Source: Streptomyces filamentosus | GTDB lineage: Bacteria; Actinomycetota; Actinomycetes; Streptomycetales; Streptomycetaceae | DNA length: 64,000 nucleotides | NCBI RefSeq assembly: GCF_014654895.1 | Contig: NZ_BNBE01000003.1 | Coordinates: 896,501-960,500, forward strand | Direction of reading: 5' to 3' | Shown here: in pieces, positions 41,636 to 50,690 of the stretch | Position numbering within the stretch: the first letter of the stretch is position 1 | How the letters are laid out: each line of letters opens with the position of its first letter | Made by a program: the position numbers and the translations under genes | The notes under the pieces: model-generated | The model's input: the letters and a program-made list of their open reading frames with translations, nothing else | The model's database searches: none | What the model was told of the DNA's origin: nothing

Positions 41636-42706
41636 GTGATCACCACTTCGGGCCTGACCAAGGTCTACGAGTCGCGCGGCCGCCAGGTCACCGCCCTGGA
41701 CGGCGTCGACCTCCACGTCCGCGAGGGCGAGGTCTTCGGCGTGATCGGCCAGAGCGGCGCCGGCAAGTCCTCCCTCATCCGCTGCGTCAACCTCCTGGAG
41801 CGCCCCACCTCCGGCACCGTGACCGTCGACGGCGTCGACCTCACCGCCCTCGCCGGCAAGGGCCGCCGCGCCGGCAAGGACCTCCGCCGGGCCCGCAGCC
41901 GCATCGGCATGGTCTTCCAGCACTTCAACCTGCTGTCCTCCCGCACCGTCCAGGACAACATCGAGCTCCCCCTGGAGATCCTCGGCGTGTCCGGTGCCGA
42001 GCGCGCCCGCCGCGCCCTCGAACTCCTCGACCTCGTCGGCCTCGCCGACAAGGCCAAGAGCTACCCCGGCCAGCTCTCCGGCGGCCAGAAGCAGCGCGTC
42101 GGCATCGCCCGCGCCCTCGCCGGCGAACCCAAGGTCCTCCTCTCCGACGAGGCCACCAGCGCCCTCGACCCGGAGACCACCCGCTCGATCCTCCAGCTGC
42201 TGCGCGACCTCAACCGGCAGCTCGGCCTCACCGTCCTGCTCATCACGCACGAGATGGACGTCGTCAAGACCATCTGCGACTCCGCCGCCCTCATGCAGAA
42301 GGGCCGGATCGTCGAGTCCGGCACGGTCGCCGAACTCCTCGCCACCCCCGGCTCCCAGCTGGCCGCCGAACTGTTCCCGGTGAGCGGCCACGCCACCGGC
42401 GCCGACCGCACCGTCGTCGACGTCACCTTCCACGGCGAGGCCGCCACCCAGCCGGTGATCTCGCAGCTCTCCCGCACGTACAACATCGACATCTCCATCC
42501 TCGGAGCCGCGATGGACACCGTCGGCGGGAAGCAGATCGGCCGCATGCGGATCGAACTGCCCGGACGGTACGAGGAGAACGTCGTCCCGATCGGCTTCCT
42601 GCGCGAGCAGGGCCTCCAGGTCGAATCCGTCGAAGACCCGCACGGCGAGGGCGCGCCCGCGCTGCCCCTCCAGCAGCACGTGCTCGTGAAGGAGAGTGCC
42701 AAGTGA
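41636..42706 (+). CDS. metN: Methionine ABC transporter ATP-binding protein
   Basis: 356 residues. ABC ATPase with Walker A GQSGAGKSSLIR, Q-loop VFQHFNLLSSRTV, signature LSGGQKQRVGIARAL, Walker B VLLSDEATSALD and H-loop LLITHEMDVV. The C-terminal NIL/ACT-like domain (TFHGEAATQPVISQLSRTYN) is the methionine-sensing regulatory domain of MetN. Powers methionine uptake with MetI and MetQ. GTG 41636 (VITTSGLTKVYESRG) fits homologues; GTG 41621 is possible. Stop overlaps the metI GTG. Confidence 0.95.
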   Translation: MITTSGLTKVYESRGRQVTALDGVDLHVREGEVFGVIGQSGAGKSSLIRCVNLLERPTSGTVTVDGVDLTALAGKGRRAGKDLRRARSRIGMVFQHFNLLSSRTVQDNIELPLEILGVSGAERARRALELLDLVGLADKAKSYPGQLSGGQKQRVGIARALAGEPKVLLSDEATSALDPETTRSILQLLRDLNRQLGLTVLLITHEMDVVKTICDSAALMQKGRIVESGTVAELLATPGSQLAAELFPVSGHATGADRTVVDVTFHGEAATQPVISQLSRTYNIDISILGAAMDTVGGKQIGRMRIELPGRYEENVVPIGFLREQGLQVESVEDPHGEGAPALPLQQHVLVKESAK

Positions 42707-43371
42707 CCTGGGAAGAGATGCGCCCCCTGCTCGAACAGGGCACGGTCGACACCCTCTACATGGTCCTGTGGGCCACCGTCGTCACCATCGTCGGCGGCCT
42801 CCCGCTCGGCATCCTCCTCGTCCTCACCGACAAGGGCGGACTGCTCCAGAACCGGCCCGTGAACAAGGTCGTCGGTGCGATCGTGAACATCGGCCGCTCG
42901 CTGCCGTTCATCATCCTGCTGATCGCCCTGATCCCCTTCACGACCTTCGTCGTCGGCACCTTCATCGGCCCGACCGCGATGATCGTGCCGCTCGCCATCG
43001 GCGCCATCCCCTTCTTCGCGCGCCTGGTCGAGACCGCCATCCGCGAGGTCGACCACGGCCTGGTCGAAGCCGTCCAGTCCATGGGCGGCTCCATCCCCAC
43101 CATCGTCCGCAAGGTGCTGCTCCCGCAGTCCCTGCCCTCGCTGGTCTCCGCCGTCACCACCACCGTCATCGTGCTCATCGGCTACTCGGCGATGGCCGGC
43201 GCGGTCGGCGGCGAGGGCCTCGGCTCCAAGGCCGTCACCTACGGGTACCAGCGCTTCGACACCACCTTCATGCTCGTCACCGTCGTCGTCCTGGTCGCGA
43301 TCGTCACGATCGTCCAGCTCGTCGGCGACGCCGCCGTACGGCTCCTCGCCCGCCGAGGCCGCACCGCCTGA
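42703..43371 (+). CDS. metI: Methionine ABC transporter permease
   Basis: 222 residues, five hydrophobic helices (TLYMVLWATVVTIVGGLPLG, FIILLIALIPFTTFVVGTFI, AMIVPLAIGAIPFFARLVET, TFMLVTVVVLVAIVTIVQLV). The coupling-loop motif is EAVQSMGGSIPTIVRKVLLP. Membrane half of the MetNI transporter. GTG start overlapping the metN stop; probably translationally coupled. metQ follows after 78 bp. Confidence 0.95.
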   Translation: MTWEEMRPLLEQGTVDTLYMVLWATVVTIVGGLPLGILLVLTDKGGLLQNRPVNKVVGAIVNIGRSLPFIILLIALIPFTTFVVGTFIGPTAMIVPLAIGAIPFFARLVETAIREVDHGLVEAVQSMGGSIPTIVRKVLLPQSLPSLVSAVTTTVIVLIGYSAMAGAVGGEGLGSKAVTYGYQRFDTTFMLVTVVVLVAIVTIVQLVGDAAVRLLARRGRTA

Positions 43372-43449
43372 CGGCCCCCCAGACCTCATCCCACGAGCCC
43401 GGACTTGTTGTCCAGGCGTCCACCGCACCACCAGAAAGAGGCACTCTTC

Positions 43450-44301
43450 GTGCGTAAGAACACCAAGCTCGCCGCCGGCTTCGCTTCCGTCACCGCCCTC
43501 GCCCTCGGCCTCACCGCCTGCGGCACCTCCTCGGACCCGGCCTCCAAGGACGAGGCCGGCTCCGCCGACAAGGCGCTCGTCGTCGCCGCGTCCCCGACGC
43601 CGCACGCCGACATCCTGAAGTTCGTCAAGGACAACCTGGCCGAGAAGGCCGGCCTCAAGCTGGAGGTGAAGGAGTTCACGGACTACGTCCTGCCGAACAC
43701 CGCCACCGAGAACGGCCAGGTCGACGCCAACTTCTTCCAGCACAAGCCGTACCTCGACGACTTCAACAAGAAGAACGGCACCCACATCGTCCCGGTGGTC
43801 GACGTCCACCTGGAGCCGCTCGGCCTCTACTCCAAGGGCCTGAAGTCGGTGAAGGACGTCAAGGCCGGCCAGACCGTCGCCGTCCCCAACGACACCACCA
43901 ACGAGGGCCGCGCGCTCCACCTCCTCGCGGACAACGGCCTCATCACCCTCAAGGACGGCGTCGGCACCGACGCCAAGCTCTCCGACATCACCGACAAGAA
44001 GGGCCTGGAGTTCAAGGAGCTGGAGGCCGCCACCGTCCCCCGCGCCCTGAACGACGTCGACGCCGCCGTCATCAACGGCAACTACGCGATCGAGGCCGAC
44101 CTGTCCCCGGCGAAGGACGCCCTGGTCCTGGAGAAGGCCGAGGGCAACCCGTACGCCAACTTCCTGGCCGTCAAGGAGGGCAACGAGAAGGACGCCCGCG
44201 TGCAGAAGCTCGCGAAGCTCCTCAACTCGCCCGAGGTGAAGAAGTACCTCGAGGACACCTACAAGGGCTCCGTCGTCCCCGCCTTCGGTGCCGTCAAGTA
44301 A
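43450..44301 (+). CDS. metQ: Methionine-binding lipoprotein
   Basis: 283 residues, GTG start after AAAGAGG. Lipoprotein signal with lipobox LTAC (Cys24) and the NlpA/MetQ domain: ALVVAASPTPHADILKFVKD, LPNTATENGQVDANFFQHKP and VVDVHLEPLGLYS. Binds methionine outside the membrane and delivers it to MetNI. A 9-bp hairpin follows at 44328-44361. Confidence 0.96.
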   Translation: MRKNTKLAAGFASVTALALGLTACGTSSDPASKDEAGSADKALVVAASPTPHADILKFVKDNLAEKAGLKLEVKEFTDYVLPNTATENGQVDANFFQHKPYLDDFNKKNGTHIVPVVDVHLEPLGLYSKGLKSVKDVKAGQTVAVPNDTTNEGRALHLLADNGLITLKDGVGTDAKLSDITDKKGLEFKELEAATVPRALNDVDAAVINGNYAIEADLSPAKDALVLEKAEGNPYANFLAVKEGNEKDARVQKLAKLLNSPEVKKYLEDTYKGSVVPAFGAVK

Positions 44302-44327
44302 GCACACCCGCACCGCCCTTGAGCGCA

Positions 44328-44361
44328 AGGCCCCGCCCGCCCCGTCCGGCGCGCGGGGCCT
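44328..44361 (+). terminator. Terminator of metNIQ
   Basis: 9-bp stem AGGCCCCGC/GCGGGGCCT (44328-44336/44353-44361) with a 16-nt GC-rich loop, 27 nt after the metQ stop. Confidence 0.55.
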
Positions 44362-44467
44362 CGCGCGCGTCACCCCCGCGTCCGACCCGGCCATGCGCGC
44401 GCCGCGCCCCATGCTGCATGCTGTGCGTTCACGGTCTCAACGGACGGTCTTCGGTACGGAGCTGCGC

Positions 44468-45103
44468 ATGACTACCACCTTTCCGGACATCTCCATCAAC
44501 ACGGACCGGCTGGTGCTGCGCCCGTACGAAGAGGCCGACATCCCCGCCTTCGTCGAGATGATGAACGACGAACTCGTCACCGCCTGGACCTCGGTGCCGC
44601 ACCCGTACACCCGCGCCCACGCCGAGGACTGGGTCCGCAGGATCGCTCCTGCGGAACGGACCGAGGGCCGCGGCATCGTCTTCGCCGTCACCGAGTTCCT
44701 GACCCAGCGTCTGGTCGGCACCGTCCACCTCCACGACACCGACTGGCACGTCCGCGCCACCGAGGTCGCCTACGTCACCGCCCCCTGGGCCCGCGGCGAG
44801 GGCTACGCCACCGAGTCCGTCCTCGCCACCGCCCGATGGCTCTTCGGCGACCGCGGCTTCGAACGCCTCCAGCTGCGCACCGCCGCCGACAACACCGCCT
44901 CCCAGCAGGTCGCCCAGAAGATCGGCTGCATCAGCGAGGGCGTCCTGCGCAACGCCTGGATAGCGCGCAGCCTCACCGAGAGCGGCGAGTGGACCGACAT
45001 CCGCACCGACCTCATCGTCTGGGGCCTCCTCCCCGAGGACCTCGACGGCCTCGCCGACCAGATGGCCGAGGCCGGATACTCCTCGTACACCGACTGGAGC
45101 TGA
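44468..45103 (+). CDS. RimJ/RimL-type GNAT acetyltransferase
   Basis: 211 residues. DISINTDRLVLRPYEEADIP at the start, VAYVTAPWARGEGYATESVL (acetyl-CoA loop RGEGYA) and FERLQLRTAADNTASQQVAQ then KIGCISEGVLRNAW are typical of the RimJ/RimL branch that acetylates protein N-termini, antibiotics or small amines. Target unknown. ATG 44468. Transcribed in the same direction as metNIQ and cobL, but separated from both. Confidence 0.87.
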   Translation: MTTTFPDISINTDRLVLRPYEEADIPAFVEMMNDELVTAWTSVPHPYTRAHAEDWVRRIAPAERTEGRGIVFAVTEFLTQRLVGTVHLHDTDWHVRATEVAYVTAPWARGEGYATESVLATARWLFGDRGFERLQLRTAADNTASQQVAQKIGCISEGVLRNAWIARSLTESGEWTDIRTDLIVWGLLPEDLDGLADQMAEAGYSSYTDWS

Positions 45104-45176
45104 GCGTTCCGGGGGCCGAACCGGGGTACGCTCGGCACGCCCCCGACCTGCGACGACACCACAGGAGACAGACGCG

Positions 45177-46400
45177 ATGGCCGACCGGGTCACGGTGATC
45201 GGCTGGGACGGCTCGCCCCTCACCGCGGCGGCCAGGTCCGCGCTCTCGGCCGCCACCCTGGTGGCCGGCGCCGCCCACCACCTGGCGCTCCCCGAAGTAC
45301 CCCCCGGCGCCGAACGCGTCCGGCTCGGCAGCGTCGGCCTCGCCGCCCGCCGGATCGCCGGACACCGCGGCACCGCCGTCGTCCTCGCCGACGGCGACCC
45401 CGGCTTCTTCGGCGTCGTCCGCGCCCTGCGCGCCCCCGAGCACGGCCTGGAGGTCGAGGTCGTCCCCGCCGTCTCCTCGGTCGCCGCCGCCTTCGCCCGG
45501 GCCGGCATGCCCTGGGACGACGCCCGCGTCGTCGTCGCCCACGAGAAGACCCTGCGCCGTGCCGTCAACGTCTGCCGCGCCCACCCCAAGGTCGCCGTCC
45601 TCACCTCCCCGGGCGCCGGCCCGGCCGAACTCGCCCTCCTCCTCGACGGCGTGCACCGCACCTTCGTCGTCTGCGAGGAGCTCGGCACCTCCCGCGAACA
45701 GGTCTCCGTCCTCACCTCCGACAAGGCCGCCGACCACACCTGGCGCGACCCCAACGTCGTCCTCGTCATCGGCGGCGCGGGCGGCACCGGCGCCTCGGCC
45801 GCCCCCTGGCTCCTCGGCCCCGACCCCGCCGCCGGAGCCGCCCGGGGCTGGGCGGAGCCGGACGCGCGGCCCCAACCCGAAGGGCGCCCCGGCATCGGCC
45901 AGGACCCCACCCTGCGCGCCGTCCAGCTCGCCCGCCTCGGCCCCCGCACCGGCGACCTCGTCTGGGACGTCGGCAGCGGCGGCGGGAGCTTCGCCGTCGA
46001 CGCCGCCCGCTTCGGCGCCGCCGTCATCGCCGTCGACGCCGACCCGGCCGCCCGCGCCCGCACCGAGGCCGCCGCCCGCCGCCACGGCGTCCTCCTCCAG
46101 ACCGTCACCGGCCGTGCCCCGCACGTCCTGGAGAGCCTTCCCGAACCCGACGTCGTACGGGTCGGGGCGGGCGGCGTCCCCGTCGTCACCGCCTGCGCCG
46201 ACCGCCGTCCCGAACGGATCGCCGCCCACGCCACCACCCGCGACGAGGCCGAGGCGATCGGCTCCGCCCTCACCGCCGGCGGCTACGCCGTCGAGAGCCT
46301 GCTCCTCCAGACCGTCGGCCTCGATCCCGCGGAGTGGACCGAGCGCGGGCGCTCCGTCGTCTTCCTGCTCACGGGCCGCAGGACCACCGGCGCCCCGTGA
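45177..46400 (+). CDS. cobL: Precorrin-6Y C5,15-methyltransferase (CbiE-CbiT fusion)
   Basis: 407 residues. CbiE half (about 1-205): VTVIGWDGSPLTAAARSALS, VVLADGDPGFFGVVRAL and VVPAVSSVAAAFARAGMPWD, a SAM-dependent C5 methyltransferase. CbiT half (about 225-400): GIGQDPTLRAVQLARLGPRT, VWDVGSGGGSFAVDAARFGA and VDADPAARARTEAAARRHG, the C15 methyltransferase/decarboxylase. Corrin ring methylation in aerobic cobalamin synthesis. Strong AGGAGA before ATG 45177 and TACGCT near 45125 as a -10. No B12 riboswitch seen upstream. Confidence 0.93.
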   Translation: MADRVTVIGWDGSPLTAAARSALSAATLVAGAAHHLALPEVPPGAERVRLGSVGLAARRIAGHRGTAVVLADGDPGFFGVVRALRAPEHGLEVEVVPAVSSVAAAFARAGMPWDDARVVVAHEKTLRRAVNVCRAHPKVAVLTSPGAGPAELALLLDGVHRTFVVCEELGTSREQVSVLTSDKAADHTWRDPNVVLVIGGAGGTGASAAPWLLGPDPAAGAARGWAEPDARPQPEGRPGIGQDPTLRAVQLARLGPRTGDLVWDVGSGGGSFAVDAARFGAAVIAVDADPAARARTEAAARRHGVLLQTVTGRAPHVLESLPEPDVVRVGAGGVPVVTACADRRPERIAAHATTRDEAEAIGSALTAGGYAVESLLLQTVGLDPAEWTERGRSVVFLLTGRRTTGAP

Positions 46401-46713
46401 CCCGTCCGTCCGTCCGGGCAGGTAGGCTGGCCGATTGTTGTACCGCACGGGGACGTTCGGCATGTTGTTCGTCAATGTCCCGAATCGACGACCGTCTTGA
46501 CCCGTTCTCGACGGTCACCGGCGTGCGGGACACCGGGGGGACCGCGCGACGTGGCGCAGTCCACAGCGCACCGTGGCGGAACCTCCTGCCACGATGGCCG
46601 CGGGCCGCGACAATGCTTGGGTGTCGGCGCGCCTCCGTGCCGCGCGGCGCACGCGCTCGTTCTCGTTGACGGGCGCAGCTCTGAACGAACACAACGATGG
46701 GCGAGGGGTACGC
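46401..46713 (+). promoter_or_regulatory. Intergenic region before bluB-cobT, probable promoter, no riboswitch seen
   Basis: 313 bp without a supported gene. TAGGCT at 46421-46427 area and CAATGCT near 46612-46618 look like -10 elements; the second would give a leader of about 90 nt. No B12-box (GCCACTG) or long-range cobalamin fold was found by eye. An in-frame extension of the fusion gene to 46573 is open but not conserved-looking. Confidence 0.35.
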
Positions 46714-49700
46714 ATGACGGACACCGGCCAGGTCCCTGGCGAGGGGCTGCCGGAGAACGCAGGCATGGTCGAGCAGCCGGGCATCCCCGCACCGGGCGCG
46801 TACACCTTCCTGGACCCCTCCGGCCCCCCTCCCGGGCAGCTCCCCGAGGACGACGACATGCTGCTGATGCCGGGCGCCCAGGGCGCCTGGAGCGAGCACC
46901 CCCCGGGCACCGCGCCCGCCCCGCCGATCGCCGTCCCCGCCCCGCAGGCCGCCGCGGCCCCGCTGGGCGACCCGCTGACCGGCCCCCTGCCGGACCCCCT
47001 CACCGGCCCGCTCCCGGAGGGCCCGGTCCTCGCCGACCAGCTCACCGCCCCGGCCGGCGCCACCCCGCCGCAGGGCGTGCCCGCGGCCCCCTTCGGCACT
47101 CCGGCGCACGGCGTCCCCGCCGCCCCGCAGGAGCCCGCCACCGCCCACGGCTACGAGCCCGGCATCCTCGACACCGGCGCCCACGAGGCCGCGGGCCGCG
47201 ACACCGGCTCCGTCGACCTCGGAGGCGTCCGCGTCGGCCCGCAGGGCTCGCCCGCCGGCCCCTCGCGCCGCCCGCTCCACATGGGGCCGCCCGTCCCCGA
47301 GACCGCCACCGGCGGCGTCGTGCGCTCGCTCGCCGACCGGGGCCCGGCCGCGCCCGCGCCCGTCGCGCAGCCGGTCCAGGCGCCCGCCCCCGAGCCCCTG
47401 GTGGCCACGGCCCCCGCGCCCGTGCCCGTACGGAACCCGGGACCGCCCACCACCGGGCCCGAGTACTTCGACATCGCCCAGGACCAGCAGACGGCCCCGC
47501 AGGGCGCCGAGCCGTGGGCCGCGCAGCCCCAGGAGCCCCTGGCGCCCGCCGAGGCCCCCGCAGAAACGGTCGTCCCGCAGAGCGGGCAGTTCGTGCAGGT
47601 CGAGGGCTCCCTCCCGACCGCCGCGCAGCCGGCCCCGACCCCGCCCGCGGGCACCGAGATCGTCGTTCCCGAGGACCCCGGGGCCGTCGCCCCCGCGGAG
47701 ACCGCGGACGCCGTCGCGCCCGCCGCCCCGGCCCCGGTCCCCGGCGCCGTCGTCCCCGCACCGCGCGAGGGCGAGCCCGCCGGACAGCCGCAGGCCGAGC
47801 CGGTCGAGCCGGTCGAGCCGGTGGCCCCCGAGGCCGTCGTGCCGCTGGAGACCCCGCCCGCCGGGACCCCCGTGCCCGTGGCCGGGCAGCCCGCCGAAGC
47901 CCCGGAGCCGGAGACCCCGGCCACCGAGGCCCCGGCCGCCGAGGTCCCGGAGCAGCCGGCCGAGGAGCCGGTGGCCGAGGCGCCGGTGGCGGAGGCCGAG
48001 GAGCCCGTCGCGCCCGCCGACGTCCCGGCGGAGCCCGTACCGGCCGAGCCCGTGGCCGAGGCCCCGGTGGCCGAGCCCGCGACGGAGACCCCCGCCCCCG
48101 TCGCCGAGCAGGCCGCGCAGATCGCGGAGCAGGCCGACCAGGCCGTCGAGCAGGCCCCGGAACAGTCCGCCGGGCAGTCCGCCGAGCCCGTCCCGGCCGA
48201 GGAGCCCGTCGCCGAGGCGCCCGCGCCCGCCGTGACGGAAGCTCTCACCGTGACGGAAGCCCCCGCCGAGGCGGCGGCCGAAGCCGTGGTCGAGACCGAG
48301 CCCCAGGCCGAGCCCGTGGCCGAACCCGTGGCCGTCGTCGAGCCCGCCGCGGAGCCCGCCGTCACCCCCGAACCCACCGCCGACTCCGCTCCCGAGCCCG
48401 TCCCCGCCGAAGCCTTCGCCGACGCCGCCTCCGAGGTGCCCGCGGAGGCCCCCGTCGTGGCGGTGGCCGAGGAGATCCCGGTCGTCGCGGAGGACGCCCC
48501 CGAGGAGGCCCCCGCGGCCGCCCCCGCGCCGGAGGCGGCGGAGGCGCCGGCCGCCGAGGAGGGCGACGCCGCCGAGGAGCGGGCCGAGCCCCGCCCCGCC
48601 GCCCCCGGCTACGACGACGCCGAGCGCGAGGCCGTGCTCCGCGTGATGCGCGAGCGCCGCGACATCCGCAACGGCTTCCGCTCCGACCCGATCCCGCACG
48701 AGGTGCTGCTCCGCGTCCTGGAGGCCGCCCACACGGCCCCCAGCGTCGGCCACTCGCAGCCCTGGGACTTCGTGGTCATCCGCTCCGCCGAGACCCGGCA
48801 GGCCATGCACGAGCTGGCCCAGCGGCAGCGCGAGGCGTACGCCCAGTCGCTGCCGAAGGCCCGCGCGAAGCAGTTCAAGGAACTGAAGATCGAGGCCATC
48901 CTCGACACCCCGGTCAACATCGTGGTGACCGCCGACCCCACCCGGGGCGGCCGGCACACCCTGGGCCGCTACACGCAGCCGCAGATGGCCCCGTACTCCT
49001 CGGCCCTCGCCGTCGAGAACCTGTGGCTCGCCGCCCGCGCCGAGGGCCTCGGCGTCGGCTGGGTCAGCTTCTTCGACGAGCGCGAGATGGTCCGCGAGCT
49101 CGGCCTCCCCGAGCACCTGGAGGTCGTCGCGTACCTCTGCGTCGGCTACGTCGACGAGTTCCCGGACGAGCCCGAGCTGATGCAGGCCGGGTGGTCCAAG
49201 CGCCGCCCGCTCGCCTGGGTCGTCCACGAGGAGACGTACGGCCGCCGCGCCCTGCCCGGCGAGGAGCCGCACGACCTGCTCCAGGAGACCGTCGCCGCCA
49301 TCCGCCCCCTCGACGCCAAGGCGCTCGGTGAGGCGTGGGAGCGGCAGAAGCGGATGACCAAGCCGGCCGGCGCGCTCGGCATGCTGGAGATCATCTCCGC
49401 GCAGCTCTGCGGCCTCTCCCGGGCCTGCCCGCCGCCGATCCCGGAGCCCGCCGCCGTCGCGATCTTCGCCGGCGACCACGGCGTGCACGCCCAGGGCGTC
49501 ACCCCCTGGCCGCAGGAGGTCACCGGCCAGATGGTGGCCAACTTCCTCGGCGGGGGAGCGGTCTGCAACGCCTTCGCCAACCAGGTCGGCGCCGAGGTTT
49601 GCGTCGTCGACGTGGGCGTCGCCACCGAGCTGCCCGCCACCCCGGGGCTGCTGCCCCGCAAGGTGCGCGCCGGTTCCGGCGACTTCACCACCGGCCTCGC

Positions 49701-50325
49701 CATGACCCGCGAGGAGACCGCCGCCGCGATCGAGGTCGGCATCGAGACCGCCCGCGACCTGGTCGCGGCCGGGAACAAGGCGCTCCTGACCGGCGAGATG
49801 GGCATCGCGAACACCACCGCGTCCGCCGCCCTCATCTCCGTCTTCACCGGCGTCGACCCGGCCGAGGTCACCGGCCGCGGCACCGGCATCAACGACGAGA
49901 CCCACGCCCGCAAGGTCGACGTGGTCCGCCGCGCCCTCGACCTGCACAAGCCGGACCCGCAGGACCCGATCGGCGTCCTGTCGCAGATCGGCGGTCTGGA
50001 GCACGCCGCCCTCGTCGGCTTCATCCTGGGCGCCGCCTCGCTGCGCACCCCGGTGATCCTCGACGGCGTCTCCACCGGCGCGGCCGCCCTGGTCGCCCGC
50101 GCCATCGCCCCCGAGTCGCTGGCCGCCTGCATCGCGGGCCACCGCAGCGCCGAGCCCGGCCACGTGGCCGCGCTCAACAAGCTGGGCCTGCGCCCCCTGG
50201 TCGACCTGGACCTCCGCCTCGGCGAGGGCACCGGCGCCCTGCTGGCCCTCCCGCTGGTGCAGAGCGCGGCCCGCGCGATGCACGAGGTCGCGACCTTCGA
50301 CTCGGCGGGCGTCACCGAGAAGTAG
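46714..50325 (+). CDS. cobT: BluB-CobT fusion: DMB synthase plus nicotinate-nucleotide:DMB phosphoribosyltransferase
   Basis: 1203 residues. Residues 1 to about 630 are Ala/Pro/Glu/Val-rich and low complexity, with many EPVAEAP-like repeats, probably disordered. About 631-850 is a BluB-type flavin nitroreductase (RRDIRNGFRSDPIPHEVLLR, TAPSVGHSQPWDFVVI, GLGVGWVSFFDEREMVR), which makes 5,6-dimethylbenzimidazole from FMN. About 858-1203 is CobT (RMTKPAGALGMLEII, IFAGDHGVHAQGVTPWP, GEMGIANTTASAAL, catalytic Glu in LGEGTGALLAL), which makes alpha-ribazole phosphate. Ring ligand synthesis and activation thus sit in one chain. ATG 46714 follows GCGAGGGG. Confidence 0.93.
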   Translation: MTDTGQVPGEGLPENAGMVEQPGIPAPGAYTFLDPSGPPPGQLPEDDDMLLMPGAQGAWSEHPPGTAPAPPIAVPAPQAAAAPLGDPLTGPLPDPLTGPLPEGPVLADQLTAPAGATPPQGVPAAPFGTPAHGVPAAPQEPATAHGYEPGILDTGAHEAAGRDTGSVDLGGVRVGPQGSPAGPSRRPLHMGPPVPETATGGVVRSLADRGPAAPAPVAQPVQAPAPEPLVATAPAPVPVRNPGPPTTGPEYFDIAQDQQTAPQGAEPWAAQPQEPLAPAEAPAETVVPQSGQFVQVEGSLPTAAQPAPTPPAGTEIVVPEDPGAVAPAETADAVAPAAPAPVPGAVVPAPREGEPAGQPQAEPVEPVEPVAPEAVVPLETPPAGTPVPVAGQPAEAPEPETPATEAPAAEVPEQPAEEPVAEAPVAEAEEPVAPADVPAEPVPAEPVAEAPVAEPATETPAPVAEQAAQIAEQADQAVEQAPEQSAGQSAEPVPAEEPVAEAPAPAVTEALTVTEAPAEAAAEAVVETEPQAEPVAEPVAVVEPAAEPAVTPEPTADSAPEPVPAEAFADAASEVPAEAPVVAVAEEIPVVAEDAPEEAPAAAPAPEAAEAPAAEEGDAAEERAEPRPAAPGYDDAEREAVLRVMRERRDIRNGFRSDPIPHEVLLRVLEAAHTAPSVGHSQPWDFVVIRSAETRQAMHELAQRQREAYAQSLPKARAKQFKELKIEAILDTPVNIVVTADPTRGGRHTLGRYTQPQMAPYSSALAVENLWLAARAEGLGVGWVSFFDEREMVRELGLPEHLEVVAYLCVGYVDEFPDEPELMQAGWSKRRPLAWVVHEETYGRRALPGEEPHDLLQETVAAIRPLDAKALGEAWERQKRMTKPAGALGMLEIISAQLCGLSRACPPPIPEPAAVAIFAGDHGVHAQGVTPWPQEVTGQMVANFLGGGAVCNAFANQVGAEVCVVDVGVATELPATPGLLPRKVRAGSGDFTTGLAMTREETAAAIEVGIETARDLVAAGNKALLTGEMGIANTTASAALISVFTGVDPAEVTGRGTGINDETHARKVDVVRRALDLHKPDPQDPIGVLSQIGGLEHAALVGFILGAASLRTPVILDGVSTGAAALVARAIAPESLAACIAGHRSAEPGHVAALNKLGLRPLVDLDLRLGEGTGALLALPLVQSAARAMHEVATFDSAGVTEK

Positions 50326-50690
50326 TCCGTACGGCCCCGGTGCCGCCGGCTCCCCGCGACGGGGGCGGCGGGCCCGGGGCCGCCGCATGCCCCGTCCCGA
50401 GGGACGAGGGTCACAAGGTGCCCCCGCCACGTCACCGATATCGTGGGCACCGGGCGGAAACCCCGCCCACCAGCCGCTTCACCGCCGCAGCGGCCCCCCG
50501 GGGCCCGCCCGACCGTTCCCGTCGGGTCCGGCCCGCCCGGCCCGCGCGCTCGCCGCACGGCAGGACCGCCCGAGTAGCCCCGCTACGCGGGCGCCTCCGC
50601 CGCGCGCCGATCGCACGCGCCGAACGCCCCGGCCTGATCCGACGCGCATGGTCGGACAGGCCCCAGCCCCGTCCGAGGAGCCGCCCGCAC
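50326..50690. promoter_or_regulatory. Gap between bluB-cobT and cobA: hairpin and inverted repeat
   Basis: 365 bp. GGCGGC (50364-50369) with GCCGCC (50379-50384) is a possible weak terminator. GGTGCCC (50417-50423) and GGGCACC (50445-50451) are a perfect 7-bp inverted repeat around TATCGT (50439-50444), which could be a -10; it would start a transcript some 240 nt before cobA. The rest is featureless GC-rich sequence. Confidence 0.4.

Noticed and set aside
46401..46713. Cobalamin riboswitch upstream of cob genes
   Set aside because: No B12-box or matching long-range helices found by eye here, before cobL or before cobA.
46369..50430. Minus-strand ORF of about 1350 codons opposite bluB-cobT
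   Set aside because: Gly/Arg/Leu-rich mirror of GC-biased codons of the plus-strand gene; no domain, no start site. The same holds for the long minus ORFs 3493-6219 and 7252-11421.
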